NCBI GenBank assembly: GCA_032158295.1
Contig: CM063262.1
Location: forward strand, 6,605,394-6,669,393
Reading direction: 5' to 3'
Origin: Pycnopodia helianthoides
Lineage: Eukaryota > Echinodermata > Asteroidea > Forcipulatida > Asteriidae
Length of the DNA stretch: 64,000 nt
A program made the position numbers and the translations under genes. Positions within the stretch are counted from its first letter, which is position 1. Each line of letters opens with the position of its first letter. The notes under the pieces were generated by a model that saw only the letters and a program-made list of their open reading frames with translations, did no database searches and was not told the DNA's origin. Positions 46,601-59,796 of the stretch are shown here, piece after piece.

Positions 46601-49600
46601 TCCCGATCCCACATGAAACATTTAACCGTACAAGTCATGTAGTCTGGGCCAAGACTTATAGTATGTGCAGAGACCGTGCAAATCTATTCATTTTTATTTT
46701 TAATAAAGATCCAGTATTTTCCAGCTTGTATCTTCTTCTTCTTTTTTTCCCTTGCACTTTTTTTTTGGGGGGGGGGGCTAGACAATTTTTTTTATTTATT
46801 TTATTTTTTATTTTTATTTTTTTATTTTATTTTATTTTATTTATATATATATATATATATATTTTTTTTTTTGGGGGGGGGCTTTAGCCCCCTCTAGCCC
46901 CCCCCCGTAGAACCGCGCCTGAGGGAACTAACGTAGTGTCTATCTCGTTAATGATAGCTGTGTTCACATTTTCATGAGAAGTGGCAAACATTTTCAAAAT
47001 ATTTTCAAACATCTTTGACTTTTTAAATAAATATTTTGTGCTAAATGACGAGATAGGCCTACCCCCTATCATAAATGGCCAAGAACCGAAATATATAAGA
47101 AAACAACTCTGCATTCTTGTTCTTATTTTAACTCATATGGCACAACCTCTTTTCAAGACTGCCAGTGCCAGTGTTGGGAAAGTTTTGTGCAAGCTAGGGT
47201 AGTGGTATGCTCGACTGGCATATTTAACTGTTATGCAGGTCTAGGCATGCTAGGGCCTACATTATTGACTCCTTTTCTTGCATCATTTTACTAATGCAAG
47301 TCTTGAACCAAAAGGTTGTAACATGTGTTAAAACAGTTGTGGTCAGGGTGAGTTGGTCATTTCCCAGCTATCATCATCTGTTCCTGGCCATTTATGGTGA
47401 GGGTATCAAAGTATATTAACAGCTGCTTTGAGCCAAACTGAACATTATTAGTCAAAATGCAAGCATACATGTAGACCAGCTATTTTTTATGTTTCTATTT
47501 GAAAAACAAAATGCTAATTAATTAATGCTTAAATGTTGTTTTTGACCAGGTCCTCATTACTATTTTTGCAATTCCATTCGTTATTAGGTAACCCATTCAC
47601 AAAGACTAAAAGACCCCCCTGTCTCTGTGTGGGTAGCCATTCAGGAGGATGGAGCTGTGAACACTGCACATTGTACCTGCATGGCAGGAATAACAGAAAC
47701 ATGTTTTTATGTGGCAGCAACTCTGTTTGCAGTGTCTAAGGGTGTAGGAATGATGTCGACCACATGTACCTCTAGACCGTGCGAGTGGCTGAAGCCAGGG
47801 AGAAGTAGGAGCAGTGGAAACAATGCCGAAGCGAGCGACATCAACTTCTGCAAACCCAAAAGGAGATTGGATGCAACAACACCCCAAACTCAGCAAGAGA
47901 GCTCCTGTACTGTACCACCACCATCAAGGGAAGAAACAGCTGGAAGGGACAGGTGTTGAGTCTGCTGTTTTGTCACTTGTGCCAGCTCATGCTGCAGATT
48001 TTATCCCCGAAGGCTGTGCAGTTGAAACTTCCTGAGCCCCTGACAAAGCTGTACTCTCCAGACAACTCTCAAGCTGTCGTATCCTGAACTCATTGTCAAA
48101 TGTAAAATTGTTTCTCAATCAATGACAACGGATAAGAACATGGTAAGTACATTTTGATTTGCCTCAATGGCTGGTACAAAGTTTGGTACTAAACATCAAA
48201 TTCAGGTCATTGCATGTAGATGGCACTTGTGCATAATGGCCTATTGCCATTACCTCTTTAGAGGTTTATTGTGTAATTTGTGCTGAAATTAGCACATTAA
48301 TCTTATTCTCATTCATGTCACTCTCATTGGTTCACGCAAGGGACATGTACATAACATGACCTCATATAGGTTTCTATGGGTTTGCTCTGGACATGCCTTA
48401 AATTGTATACTGAAGTTTGCGAAGCCTAAAGTGGAGTCACAACGGGGGATGGGGCCAAACAATTGTATTTCCCCCAATCACACCCCCTCCAATCTGAACA
48501 GTGCTCTACTTTTATTTTTATTTTGCTAGTCTGGGGAACAATTGAAGTATAAACAGCTGCAGGCTAGTAAAACATACTATTTGAATTGCCTGGTGGGCTA
48601 GTGAAAAAAAACCTACCTTTATACGACTGGGATTCCCTTGAAAATTAATGAAAAGAGGTTTAAATTAATCTTAGAATGGGCTTGTAGGCCCCTATAATGC
48701 TTAGAACTTCAAGTAAGGAAAATATTTAAGAATAAGGCCTGGCCAAACCCCCATTTGTTTACATTTTTCTATTTTGTTTCAAGGATCCTGCACATTACAA
48801 ATTTGTTTATAATCAAGATACTCTCTGTTAACCAAACTTTTCATAGATAGGGGTTTTACAGTTTTCAATATGAATTTAAAATTCAGTTATTGACCTACAT
48901 ACATGTACACGTACTTTGTTGCATGGGGTAATTTACAAAAAAATAAATACAATTCCTTATACTCTCAGTGTACTGCAATCGGGGAGCAAACCTGTCATCA
49001 GACAAAGAGCAAGATCTGGCACATCTACAGAGCTGGTCGAATCACTGAGTCCAAGTTTAAGTCTTTAGTTTGTTCGACCCAGCCATGCCATCGGTTACTT
49101 GATTAAATCAATCTGTTATCCAGCTGCATACAACTTCAGTACATATGCAACTCAGTGAGGTTTAAGGTTTGTCAATCTATTACTAGTATTAGAGTAAGGT
49201 TGACCAAGATGACTGAATTGATTCGTGCTCTTCAGCCCTGGCTAAGAGTGGTCACTGACATAGTTTCCCTCATCACCATGTTCTGACCAAAATTGAGGTT
49301 AATATACAGAACTGGTCTCATTGGAGCCATCAGTTATGTGACGTGAGAAAAGGCAGTGGTTCACAACTCAATATTTCAAACAGCATGCAAACAAAATGTC
49401 TCAGTCATCAAGACATGATAGTCTCGATGTGAGAGATGTTGGCTTATACATCCACCCTGATCTCCCCTTCCTAGGAGCAACCCTTGATGCAGGTGTCTCC
49501 TGCAAATGCTGTGGAGATGGAATCCTACAGGTGAAATGCCCATTTTGTGTGAAGGACTGTGACATTAGCGAGGGGGTCAATTTCAAGCACTGTCATCCTT

Positions 49601-52600
49601 ATTATTTCCAGGTTCAGACTCAGATGTTTGCATCTGGAAAAAAATATTGTGATTTTGTTCTATGGTCTACATATTGAAAGGGTTTTTCCAAATGAGATGG
49701 TTCTCAAAGATAATGTTGAAAAAGCAAAGCAGTTTATTAAAGTTGGTGTTTTGCCAGAGTTACTTGGCAAGTAGCATACAACAGCCAACATAGGAGAAGG
49801 GAATGTAAGTGTTGACCGTAACTCACAAGCACATGTCAACGGTTGCTGTTTTTGTCAGGAGGCAAACACTGGCTATGGCACAATTGTTTGTCAGTCTAAT
49901 GAATGCAGAGTAAAAGTATTTCATTTGAAATGCTTTGGACTTATAGCGCCCCCAAAGACTAAGCGATACTTATGCCCAAACTGTAAAAAGATTGAAAATG
50001 CACATAAACGTAAAGCTAAACTTAAGGAACATTAATCATTATTAGCACAAGTTAACCAAATACATGTATCTTTAGTAGTTTATTTATTTTATATTTGTTT
50101 AGTTTGTTAGAGGCATTATTGGGAGGGGACAATGCAGTTCACAACAGAGATTGCAATTGTCTAGGATGTTGTTGTCGGATTGCTACATGTACATGACTGC
50201 AAAGCAGGTCACTCAGTGTGTAAAAAGGAACTGACCAATTTTAAAGAAGGACAGTGATCTTTTGGAAATTAAAACTGTTTTACAAGTTTTAAAGGCAAAG
50301 TATACCGTTCGATTGTTTTAATCCTAAATAAATGTAGATGTATACAGTAAAACGAATTGCTTATGTCCACGCAGGAAGAACCATCGGTAATAGGAATACA
50401 CAACCCGACAGTAAGGTTTCGCAGATTCAAATTTCAGGAGATATAAACTGATTTCTTTTTCCATTACTTCGAAGTGAAATAATTCTCAAAATGCTTTTAA
50501 TATATAATATCGATAGCTGCTGTACTTCTAGCCAAGTAAGTTTTTACTGCCATTAATTTTAAGAGTGAATACCAAACATGTACCTCCCCTTTAATCTGTC
50601 CGTTATATAGTGACTGTTCAGAGATGCCTATCAACTACAAATATTTGAGTTATTAATTAAAAAATAAATCAGAACACATTACCAGAGTAAGTGGTGTTTA
50701 AAGCTTTGCATGGTGTGGAGATAAGAGGTAACTATAAATAAATAAATAAATAATAAACTTGCCGGTACAACCATGTAGTATGAACTCTTTTGTGAGGTTT
50801 GGTCTCGACGTTTCGAGCAGTATACTCTGCTCTTCTTCCGGAGAAAGCTTGACGGTGGTGATGCTGCTTAGGTAGTGCTGAAAAGATGCATGTTTAGGCG
50901 GGAAGTATCCAAATTGTTGTTGATCGGTGAAGCGTTGGTGTTGGCTGCCTGCTGGATGTGTGTGCGCTGGAGTGTGTCATTGTTGTGGTTAGCTGCTGCT
51001 GGAAGGGTTAGCTTGAGTAGTGGTGACCATATGTCGTAAATAAAGAACCCGATGTCTTGTGGAACTGTGTTGTGTGTCTTGATCTCGATTGCCTTCCTAA
51101 CTATGCTTTGGTGCCAGAACTTGATCGGTGCGATGAGCTTGGCTTGCTTCCAGTTGATGAGATGATCTTGTTCATGAGAATGTTTGATGGTGGCTGATTT
51201 GTCCAGGTGTCCCAGTCTGCCGTGTGCTTGATGTTCCTTGATTGTTGTTGTTATGTTTCAGCCGTTCTCCCAGATAATATACTTTACCGCATTCGCAGGG
51301 AATGCGGCAAACACCTGCCTTGGCTTGAGTGTCCGGCTTGTCCTTGTGTGTGTGGAGTGATGCTTGCATCTTGTTTGGTGATGTGTGGTAGGTCTTGACT
51401 TGAGCTTGGCTGAAGATGCGTTGGAGCTTGTGTGATGCGTGGCCGATTTACGGGAGGGTGATGGTTGCCTTGAACTGTGGTCTTTCTTCTTGTGTGGCGC
51501 TTGACTTGGGCTGGCCGAGGTTGAAGGTCTTGTACCCGGTGAGTTGCAGCGATGTCTTGATGTGGTGGAGTTCCTGCTTCATGCAAGCTGTCTTGGTCAC
51601 AGGTGTTGAAAGCACGGCGGACCAAAGTGTTGCAGACGGCAGTTTTGAATCGTGGAAGGTGGAATGACGAGCTGTGTAGGTAACGGTCCGTGTGTGTGTG
51701 TGGGCTTGCGGTGTACGGTGTGGGTGAGGGTCCCATCTGCTCTTCTGGTGACTTGAACGTCTAGGAATGAGACAGTGTTGTTCTCCTCTTGCTCCATGGT
51801 GAATTTGATGAGTGGATGCTGGTTGTTCAGGTGTTGCAGGAACTGGTGAAGGGCTGTCTTGCCGTGGGGCCAAACCACAAAGGTGTCATCAACGTAGCAG
51901 AGCCAGAGGGGTTGGGGCGAAGATCAGCGTTTTGAATGGAGTCTAGTTCGAACTCTTCCATGAACAAATCCGCCAGGACCGGGGATAGAGGTGATTCCAT
52001 CGCGGCCCCAGAGGTTTGCTCACAGAACTTGTCCCTCCACCGAAATCTGAATGAAGAGACGCAGGTGATGAGGAGATCGTTGACTTGTTGTGGAGTGAGG
52101 CTAGTGCGGTCTGTCATGGTTGGATCAGCTTGTCGTTCTTTGGCGATGATGCATGCTTCTTTGGTAGGTATGTTGGTGAACAGGGAGACTGGCTGGAGTT
52201 GCTGATGTGATGTTGTGTGAGGCCTACTATATTTATTTATAGTTACCTCACATTACCAGAGTGTTTTACTCTTCATATTGGTCGAAGCTTGTCATGTTTG
52301 GGTGATATAGTTAAAATTGTGTCTGCTAGCAGCTGCGCGTTGTTCAAATGTATTGCACCAGAACTGGTTGCTCATCGTAGGCCTATTCAAAGAATGACAC
52401 GTTAAAGAGAAACTATCTTCTTTTTTCTTTGTTCTGGAATTCACCTGCTTAGATATTCTTTCGTAAGTTATACTAGTAGAAATTGTAAAAAAAAAAAAAA
52501 AAAAAATGCATTTTGTAATAAATATAAACATTAATATATTATTTTGTTCAATCTAAATAACACTTTCAATTTAATTTATTAATTGAATGTTTCAGTTTTT

Positions 52601-55600
52601 CTCTCTGTTTTAAACATTTTGTTCAAGGTAGAAAATGTTGTGGTTCGCTATGCTACCGTTGGATAAAAACCAAAAGTGCCTGGGTGCTTCAAAATATTTA
52701 TTTATAAAATATGATGCATTACAACATCAATTACAAAATGTGTATTTTTAAATGTGTACAGAAATATAGTAATTTTATAATTATATACTGCAATGCCTGT
52801 ATAATTTATGAAGAATTTGTTAAATAACTATTTATTGCAATAAAATTACTCTTTCTCAAAAACATCTCAGTATTATTAATTCATATTTTGTGATTAAATG
52901 TTTCTCCTTGGCAAATATTTGTCAAATTGCCCAGAAGAGAACTAACTAATATGTCAGGGTTTTTCAAAAAAAATGTAACTGTGAACTCCTTCTACCGACC
53001 CCCCCCCTCCCGCACAAACCAAAACAGGTATTTTTGCATTTTGTTTTGTTCCAGAAATACTCAACATTCACCTTCACCTTTCCAACAAATCAGTTAGGAT
53101 CTGCACTTAAATGCAAAATAATGTTTCCCAAACCAAGATCTACATGTAACTGGTACCAAAGAATACAAGTCATTACAATTAACTGGTTTCTGCATATTGT
53201 ATTTTAATACTATTATCAGAATAACAAATGAAAGCTATATAATTTATCTTTTAAAACAGATACATGTATGTGTCTTGTAAACTTAATTGTTTCATCAAGT
53301 TAAAAAAAACATATTTTAGTATAAAAAAAAAACTACAAAAAAAAAACACACCAGAATTGGGAAATGAAAGCATAATTGAGATACAATTGATGTAGTATCA
53401 AACCTATATGCAGATACTTAATGACACATCTAGGAGGTAAACTGGCACATATTGATGAAGCCAAAATAATATTAGGCCCTCAACTCCAAACTAAGTTCTA
53501 TTAAATAGTACCATTGACTGTAATTTGATGATGTCAATCTTTGGGTATGTTTATAGTTTTCCTTTAATATGTTCCACCTATTTGGCCCAACTCTAAGTTG
53601 TACTTGATAATACCATGTATAAATTGAAACAACAAAATGACGTGTACAATCTAACCCACATATTTTTTAAGGCTAATTGCTTATACCTGTATTGGACTTA
53701 ACAGACATGCAAAATCAGGCTTCTCAGACCTTACAACTTTGGTAGTTATGATTTACTCCTGTGTAAACCACCAAATATTTAGATTGGGGACCACCCTCAA
53801 TCAGTCAAGAATATGGACAAACACAGGGCTTCAATCAAATGGCACAACTGAAGCACAACGATTGATCAAAGCACAGGCTACATGCACAATCTTATCGAAG
53901 GTTGTCATGTTTGTCTTACCATCCTTCTTTGTTATCTTACATATCTCTACAGGTCCATTTATAACTTTATACTTTTGCATATTTTAAAGACCCCCCAAAC
54001 CCCATTTCCACCACATTTTTTTGACAACCAGCATCCCCCTTGACATATGGGCATGAAAGGCTACGATTTGAGGCTGTATGCAGCAAGCTTTATTAATTTT
54101 TTTTAGAGATGAATTATAAAAAGCAAAGCAGAAGCACCCGTGTACTGTGAATAAATGAATACATAAGTGAATAAACGGTGTGACAGCAAGCAATATGTTT
54201 GAGGTACACAATAATTAAAACTTTAAAGAAATTCACCATATTTAATACTTCGGCCCTACTATAGCTAGCTGCCTATTGCCGAACAAAACCTTCACCACAA
54301 TGCTAACCACTTCAAATCAATGAAACCCATCTCCGCAAGAATTGATAAAATATTTAAAAAAAAAAAGCCCATAAGGCTAAGCCATATATAGTTTCTAGGA
54401 CTACAGTGTACCATGAATGTAGAATAAGTACGTAGTAGAGTAGTACTCTAGTGCTGCCTAGTAGTAGTACTTAGTACAGTAGCACAGCTCCTCCTAAGTA
54501 AGACCTAACTAAGACTTAAGTTATTTCAATGTATTTATATGTCTTGGCGAGCAGGCAAACATAATCGTATGGTTACGGTTACGGTTAGACTTACTATTAT
54601 GAAGACTATGAGGATATGCAATGGCTAAAAATGGGTCAGAAATGAAGGCAATGCAAATTTTCCCTTATCATCTGGATCACTGGCTTACCTGCAACAAAAT
54701 GCGCACTGCAGGGCCGACTCGCATCTCTTGGCACCCAACCTCGGTGACGTTTAATTGCGTTGATCCACTTTTGCCGACGATCCCCATCAGACGGAAACCG
54801 AAATAATGAAATGGACGACCCCGCTGTTTTCCTGTTATTGCATCCTACAACCACACGTACGCACCATTTTGTACAAATCCCGTTGTGTATGACCATAGAG
54901 AAAGGACAGTCATGACTACCGCGAGCAAGGCCAAGTGTCACCAGAATAGTTCAACAAAAAAGGTGGACCATACACATTCCGTATATATCGCGGCGTAGGT
55001 TAGCGTGTGTGCATCGTTGTAATTTGACACCCAAAATGGCGGAAGGGACAATATATTGTAACTATGTGACGTCATTGCAATGGGTCTATCAACAGTTTTT
55101 TATATTTTTTATAATACTACTAACACGCTACATATTACCCCTTCTTTGGAAGGTATGTAGCGTTTTAGTACCTGAAACATTGTGACACATTTTCAACTAC
55201 ATTTCATGATGTTTTTATGTAATAAAATTAATAAATGTAGAATTGCAAATTAGTTTGGTCTAAATAAAGCTGTCATTATTCATTGTATATACATATATTT
55301 TTATTTATTAAAGCCAATTTTGGTGTTCAGACTGAAAAAAATCTTACTCCAGGAGAAGGAGAGAATGTTACCTTACCGTGCTCTGTGATCGACAGCGGCA
55401 CAACTGATAAGAGAAATTTCACCTATAAGTGGTCACTTAACAACACCAAGCTGCAGTCGTGCATTACAATTGGCGAGTTGGACCAGACGGGAAAGTACGT
55501 GCTTCATCATGGCAAGACAAGCTGTAATCTTACAATTCTAAACGTGAACTTAAACGACGAAGGAAGATACCAATGTGATGTTCATGACTCCTTCTACAAC

Positions 55601-58600
55601 CAGTCGAGCTACAATTATACGACTGTTGTCCCTGCATGTAAGTTTGCAAAGTAACTATTTCATGTCAATTAAAACAAGCTCGAATACCCGATCGGCTGCG
55701 TGTCTCATAAGTAAACAAGTTGCAAGAATATAAAGTTTGCATCTTATAAAAAAAAATTAAAAAAAATATTTGCTTATATTGAAGAGCAACTTGTTTATGT
55801 TAATCATCATTCTTTTTTTTTTCTTTTTTTTTCGCAATTCAAAATAAACCGGCAGTAACTACTACAACGGAAATTGTCCCATATACGGCACAAAATAGAA
55901 CAATACATAGTTCTTGGCTGAACAAACTGTTATTTCAAATGGAAATAGTCATAGACCTACGGAAAGTTTGCAAGAACAGGTTCACATTTAACTACACTTT
56001 TTCACATTTCACATTTATTTAAAAATACATAGCATTCGTTCTTAAAGTTGTCTCTAAAATGTAAAAATCATGATATTTTTGTTCATAAAAAATTGCTGGA
56101 GGCACAAAGTTAGAACCTGGTGCACTTTAAAAAAAATATATTTACAGTTTTTTTTATTAATTCATTTTTGTTAACAAACAAATTTGAAAAATTGCGTACT
56201 CATACTTATTCCTGCATCATACAATTAAAAACAAAAATACGCACACCTTTTTATTAACATTTATACTTCACTATTGAAAAAGCTGACAAAAATATAAGTT
56301 TAATTGTGGTTCGAATTGATATAATTTAGGTAAAGGGATAGCATTTTCTATCCCTTGTTCCTCAAACCCAGCCAAAAAGATGAGGGGATAGAATTTTCTA
56401 TCCCTTGTTCCTCAGATCCAGCAGAAAAGATGAGGGGATAGAATTTTCTATCCCTTGCTCCTCAAACCTAACCGAAAAGTGGAAGGGAAAGATTTTTGGA
56501 TCATTAGCTGATCAAACCAAGCAAAAAAAAGAGGAGGGGATAGATTTTGTTATCCCTTGGACCCCAAACATGACAAAATGTGCGTTATATTGCCAACAAA
56601 TAACTGGAATTTATTAACTTTTTAATTGTTAGCTTTAAAAAACTAGATTGATTTCTAAAATCTGGAGCATGTTTTTCACAATTTAGAGGGAAAAATGGTA
56701 AAAGACAAATGTGTTGCTTTAAATCCTGTTTCGATTGAAATTTTCGGACTTTAATGACAATTTGAAGCAGTAAATTTTAATGTGAAAAAAAAGTTAAATG
56801 TGAACCTGTTCAAGATAACTGTTTCATTTTAATGTAAAATTCAAGGTTGGATACCAGGTAGATAGCTTTTCTAATAACAACAAATATTTTGTTCATTTGC
56901 TTCTTATCACGAATTACTTGATGATAATAATTAGTCATTTTTTGTCTCTCTTCTTTTGGCATTCAAAGCTCAACCATCAACGATCACAACAATGCCAGCA
57001 GCAACGAACTTTAACGGAGGTGTACTATCAACGGCCACGAAAAGCTTGACTTTGAAAACGTCACAAGGCGAGTCCAATTAACAATAACCTTAATCTAAAT
57101 CTTTGAATCTCTTTGAGTTGGATTGTTCAAGATGATCAAGTAACAAGCTTTGTCAATCTCTTTATTAGCAATAATATCTGACCAAGATCACATTTCATAA
57201 CACATTCTTCTGTAACACATCGCGTAGTTCACTTTTATTTGAACCGGCAATTAGAAAAACAAATGTATTTGATCCACTCCTAGGAGCTTATGATGTGAGG
57301 AGCTAGTCTCTACTGTGTGGTAATGACCGAGTCGGTGGTTGGCCGCTGATAATGGACCGAGCAGAAGGCGGTGTACATTAGCATCCGGCTCATTATTGCC
57401 ATTTTTAAATACATTTAACAATCACAATTTTTATTTTTTCTTTCACTAACGATCTATGAAGGTTGTTCTAGTCATTTGCTAGTTCACAGAGCCGATCTTT
57501 GTAATAAAATATGTTGTTAATACATACACCCCTATACGTGAACAGTCTTCGACCAATCAGAGTGCACAAGCCCTCCGGGATATTTCTAAATGTGATAATG
57601 GTCTGCTCAGTTCCAGTCTCCTGAACCAAAAAGAAAGAAAAAACAATCAAAGTTCGATAAGATTATCTCAAAGACATAGGCTTAGGTCGATAACAAAGGG
57701 TAAGGTGTATTGATAACATTATGATTGAATTAAACAGCAGGGAAATCACTGACAGTTAACGAGTTTTTGCAATAATATTTTTATCTTAATAGAACTGTTT
57801 TTACATCTTATTTTTCCCAGCTAAATAGTATTTGTTTAAATTCGTATAATTGTATGTATTAAGGGTTTGGTGCTACTGCATTGGATACCATTGCTCGGAA
57901 AGACCTGATTTTGATTACAACCGTATCATCCGGACTATTCCTGATTGCAGTAAGCCTGCTGGTTGTAGCTTGGAGGCTACGTAAAGAAGGTAAGGCTAGT
58001 TGTCATATTTAGAGATTTTTGTAAATACTATCGTTCCAAAATGGTTTAAAATAAATGGTGCATTCGGTAATCTCAAAGATGGATGACAAAGCCAAGATAT
58101 AAGTTATTTCTTGATGTCACTATCCAACGTGGTCGTCATATTTAACTCTATCAGACTATGTAGGACTTACATAGGCAATACCATTGTTATCGAAGCCAAA
58201 AATAGATATTTGGTTTTGATGGCAACAGTACCTTTAATGTTTATTAGTGTGATCATAAAATTCACAAAAATGCAGTATACATCGGCCCCTCCGTTGATAA
58301 ACTATCATAAGGGTATTACTTGAGTTACCAACAGCTATGATAAAATGTATTAAAAGTAGCGTTTGATAATTCAACATCCGCTATATTCCTTTTCAAGTAA
58401 ATGCAGTCATCATAAAACAATACCTGTCTGGTATTCCAAATGCTGTATCAACTTAAAGGATTGCATTAACCCACTAACAATTATTTCAATAGAAGGTGTG
58501 GTGAGAATGTGTAATAGGGCAAGTTTTGAATTTGCCATTTTAAGAGGAGTTTCGATATGATTTGTTTTCAATATTATTGTATTAAACATGGTAACCATTT

Positions 58601-59670
58601 ATATTTAAGAATCATTTTTGGTTACAAGCCTCTGTTTTATTTCAGGTTCTTCAACAGTCCCTGTCAACCAAAGGTAAGTAGTTCTATAGTGAGTGCAATA
58701 TCCGGTTGTTATTATTCATTTTATTATGACTACCATTTGAGTGTTAAGTCTGTGTATTTTTTTTCTTCAAAAAGCGGAAAAGGGAACGTAATTTTTTATA
58801 AAGGAACAAGCAAGCAAACAATCGCACGTTAATGTGAAAAAGGAAGATCAAACCAAGCAAAACAAGGAAGTTTAAAAAGGCAAATTGGGCCGCAAGCTTG
58901 TATCAAGGAGGAGGCTAGTGACTTTTGTACAATCATGAGTAGGAGGGGCGAGGCAAATTTCAGAAAGGTACAGGTGAAAAAGGGAGAAGCTTCTTATTGA
59001 TTTTGTAATATATATTTGTGTACATTCTTTTTAGTGAAACAAATATTGAAAAGGTAATTTTTTTTAAACTATTGTTGCCTCGAAATATTGTTTCGATACC
59101 TCGAAATATTATTTTATTCCCCCGAATAAATATTTCGTTCCCTCGAAATATTATTTCATTACCTCAAAACATTATTTCGTTTCCTCAAAACATAATTTCG
59201 TTTCTTCGAAATAATATTGCGAGGGGGAACAAATTTAGTTAATTCATGGGATAAAATATTCTTGGAAGGGAACGTAATAATATTTTGAGTTAACGAAATC
59301 AATTAGCTTGTACGGAGTCCTTGGCATGAAAGGCATGAAATTTCTGGTGTGATAAAATTATGTTATTATTGTATTTTTTCCGAATTCTCTTACAACTGCC
59401 TTTATTTGTATTTCACTGAAAGGAAATATCACAGGGCCAAGTAGAATGATTGACAGCCCCTCTGTTGCAAACAAAAATGCATCTTATAGTTATGTGTACC
59501 CCTAAACGATTGCTATGCAGCTTTTGCTTTGTACGCAAAAACGTAGGACTTCAAAATACAAGCACTTACCAAAACTCGTTATCAACGTTACTGTTCTCAC
59601 TCTACGTCAAACTAATGCAACTTTAATTTAAATATAAAGGGAAAAGTCTAAACCAGCCCCCCCCCCCCAA

Positions 59671-59737
<67 letters not shown>

Positions 59738-59765
59738 ATAATAATAATAAATAAAATAAAATAAA

Positions 59766-59796
<31 letters not shown>

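Larger units (their letters stand above)
45161..55089. mobile_element. About 10-kb composite DNA element inside receptor copy 3 intron 2
   Basis: The left end reads AGACCTATTGCATATGACGT. The right end, on the minus strand, reads AGACCCATTGCAATGACGTC. Both continue through a variable stretch to CGCCATnTTnGGTGTCAAAT about 55 bp in. The arms are about 70-80 bp with spaced identity. Receptor copies 1 and 2 run straight through the site (copy 2: CTCTATCATTAGTG at about 41495), so the empty site is known. Inside are the SWIM-YqaJ-PHD gene on plus, a THAP exon on minus, and nested hAT and Penelope insertions. THAP domains occur in P-element-type and some other DNA transposases, but the superfamily is not settled. 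The exact target duplication is unclear (TA or TCTA). Confidence 0.65.

Noticed and set aside
47606..47896. Minus-strand frame across the SWIM exon
   Set aside because: Shadow of the plus-strand SWIM coding sequence, which has the recognisable motif.
51207..51667. Plus-strand Cys-rich frames as a secreted protein
   Set aside because: They are the antisense of the Penelope RT and GIY-YIG coding region.
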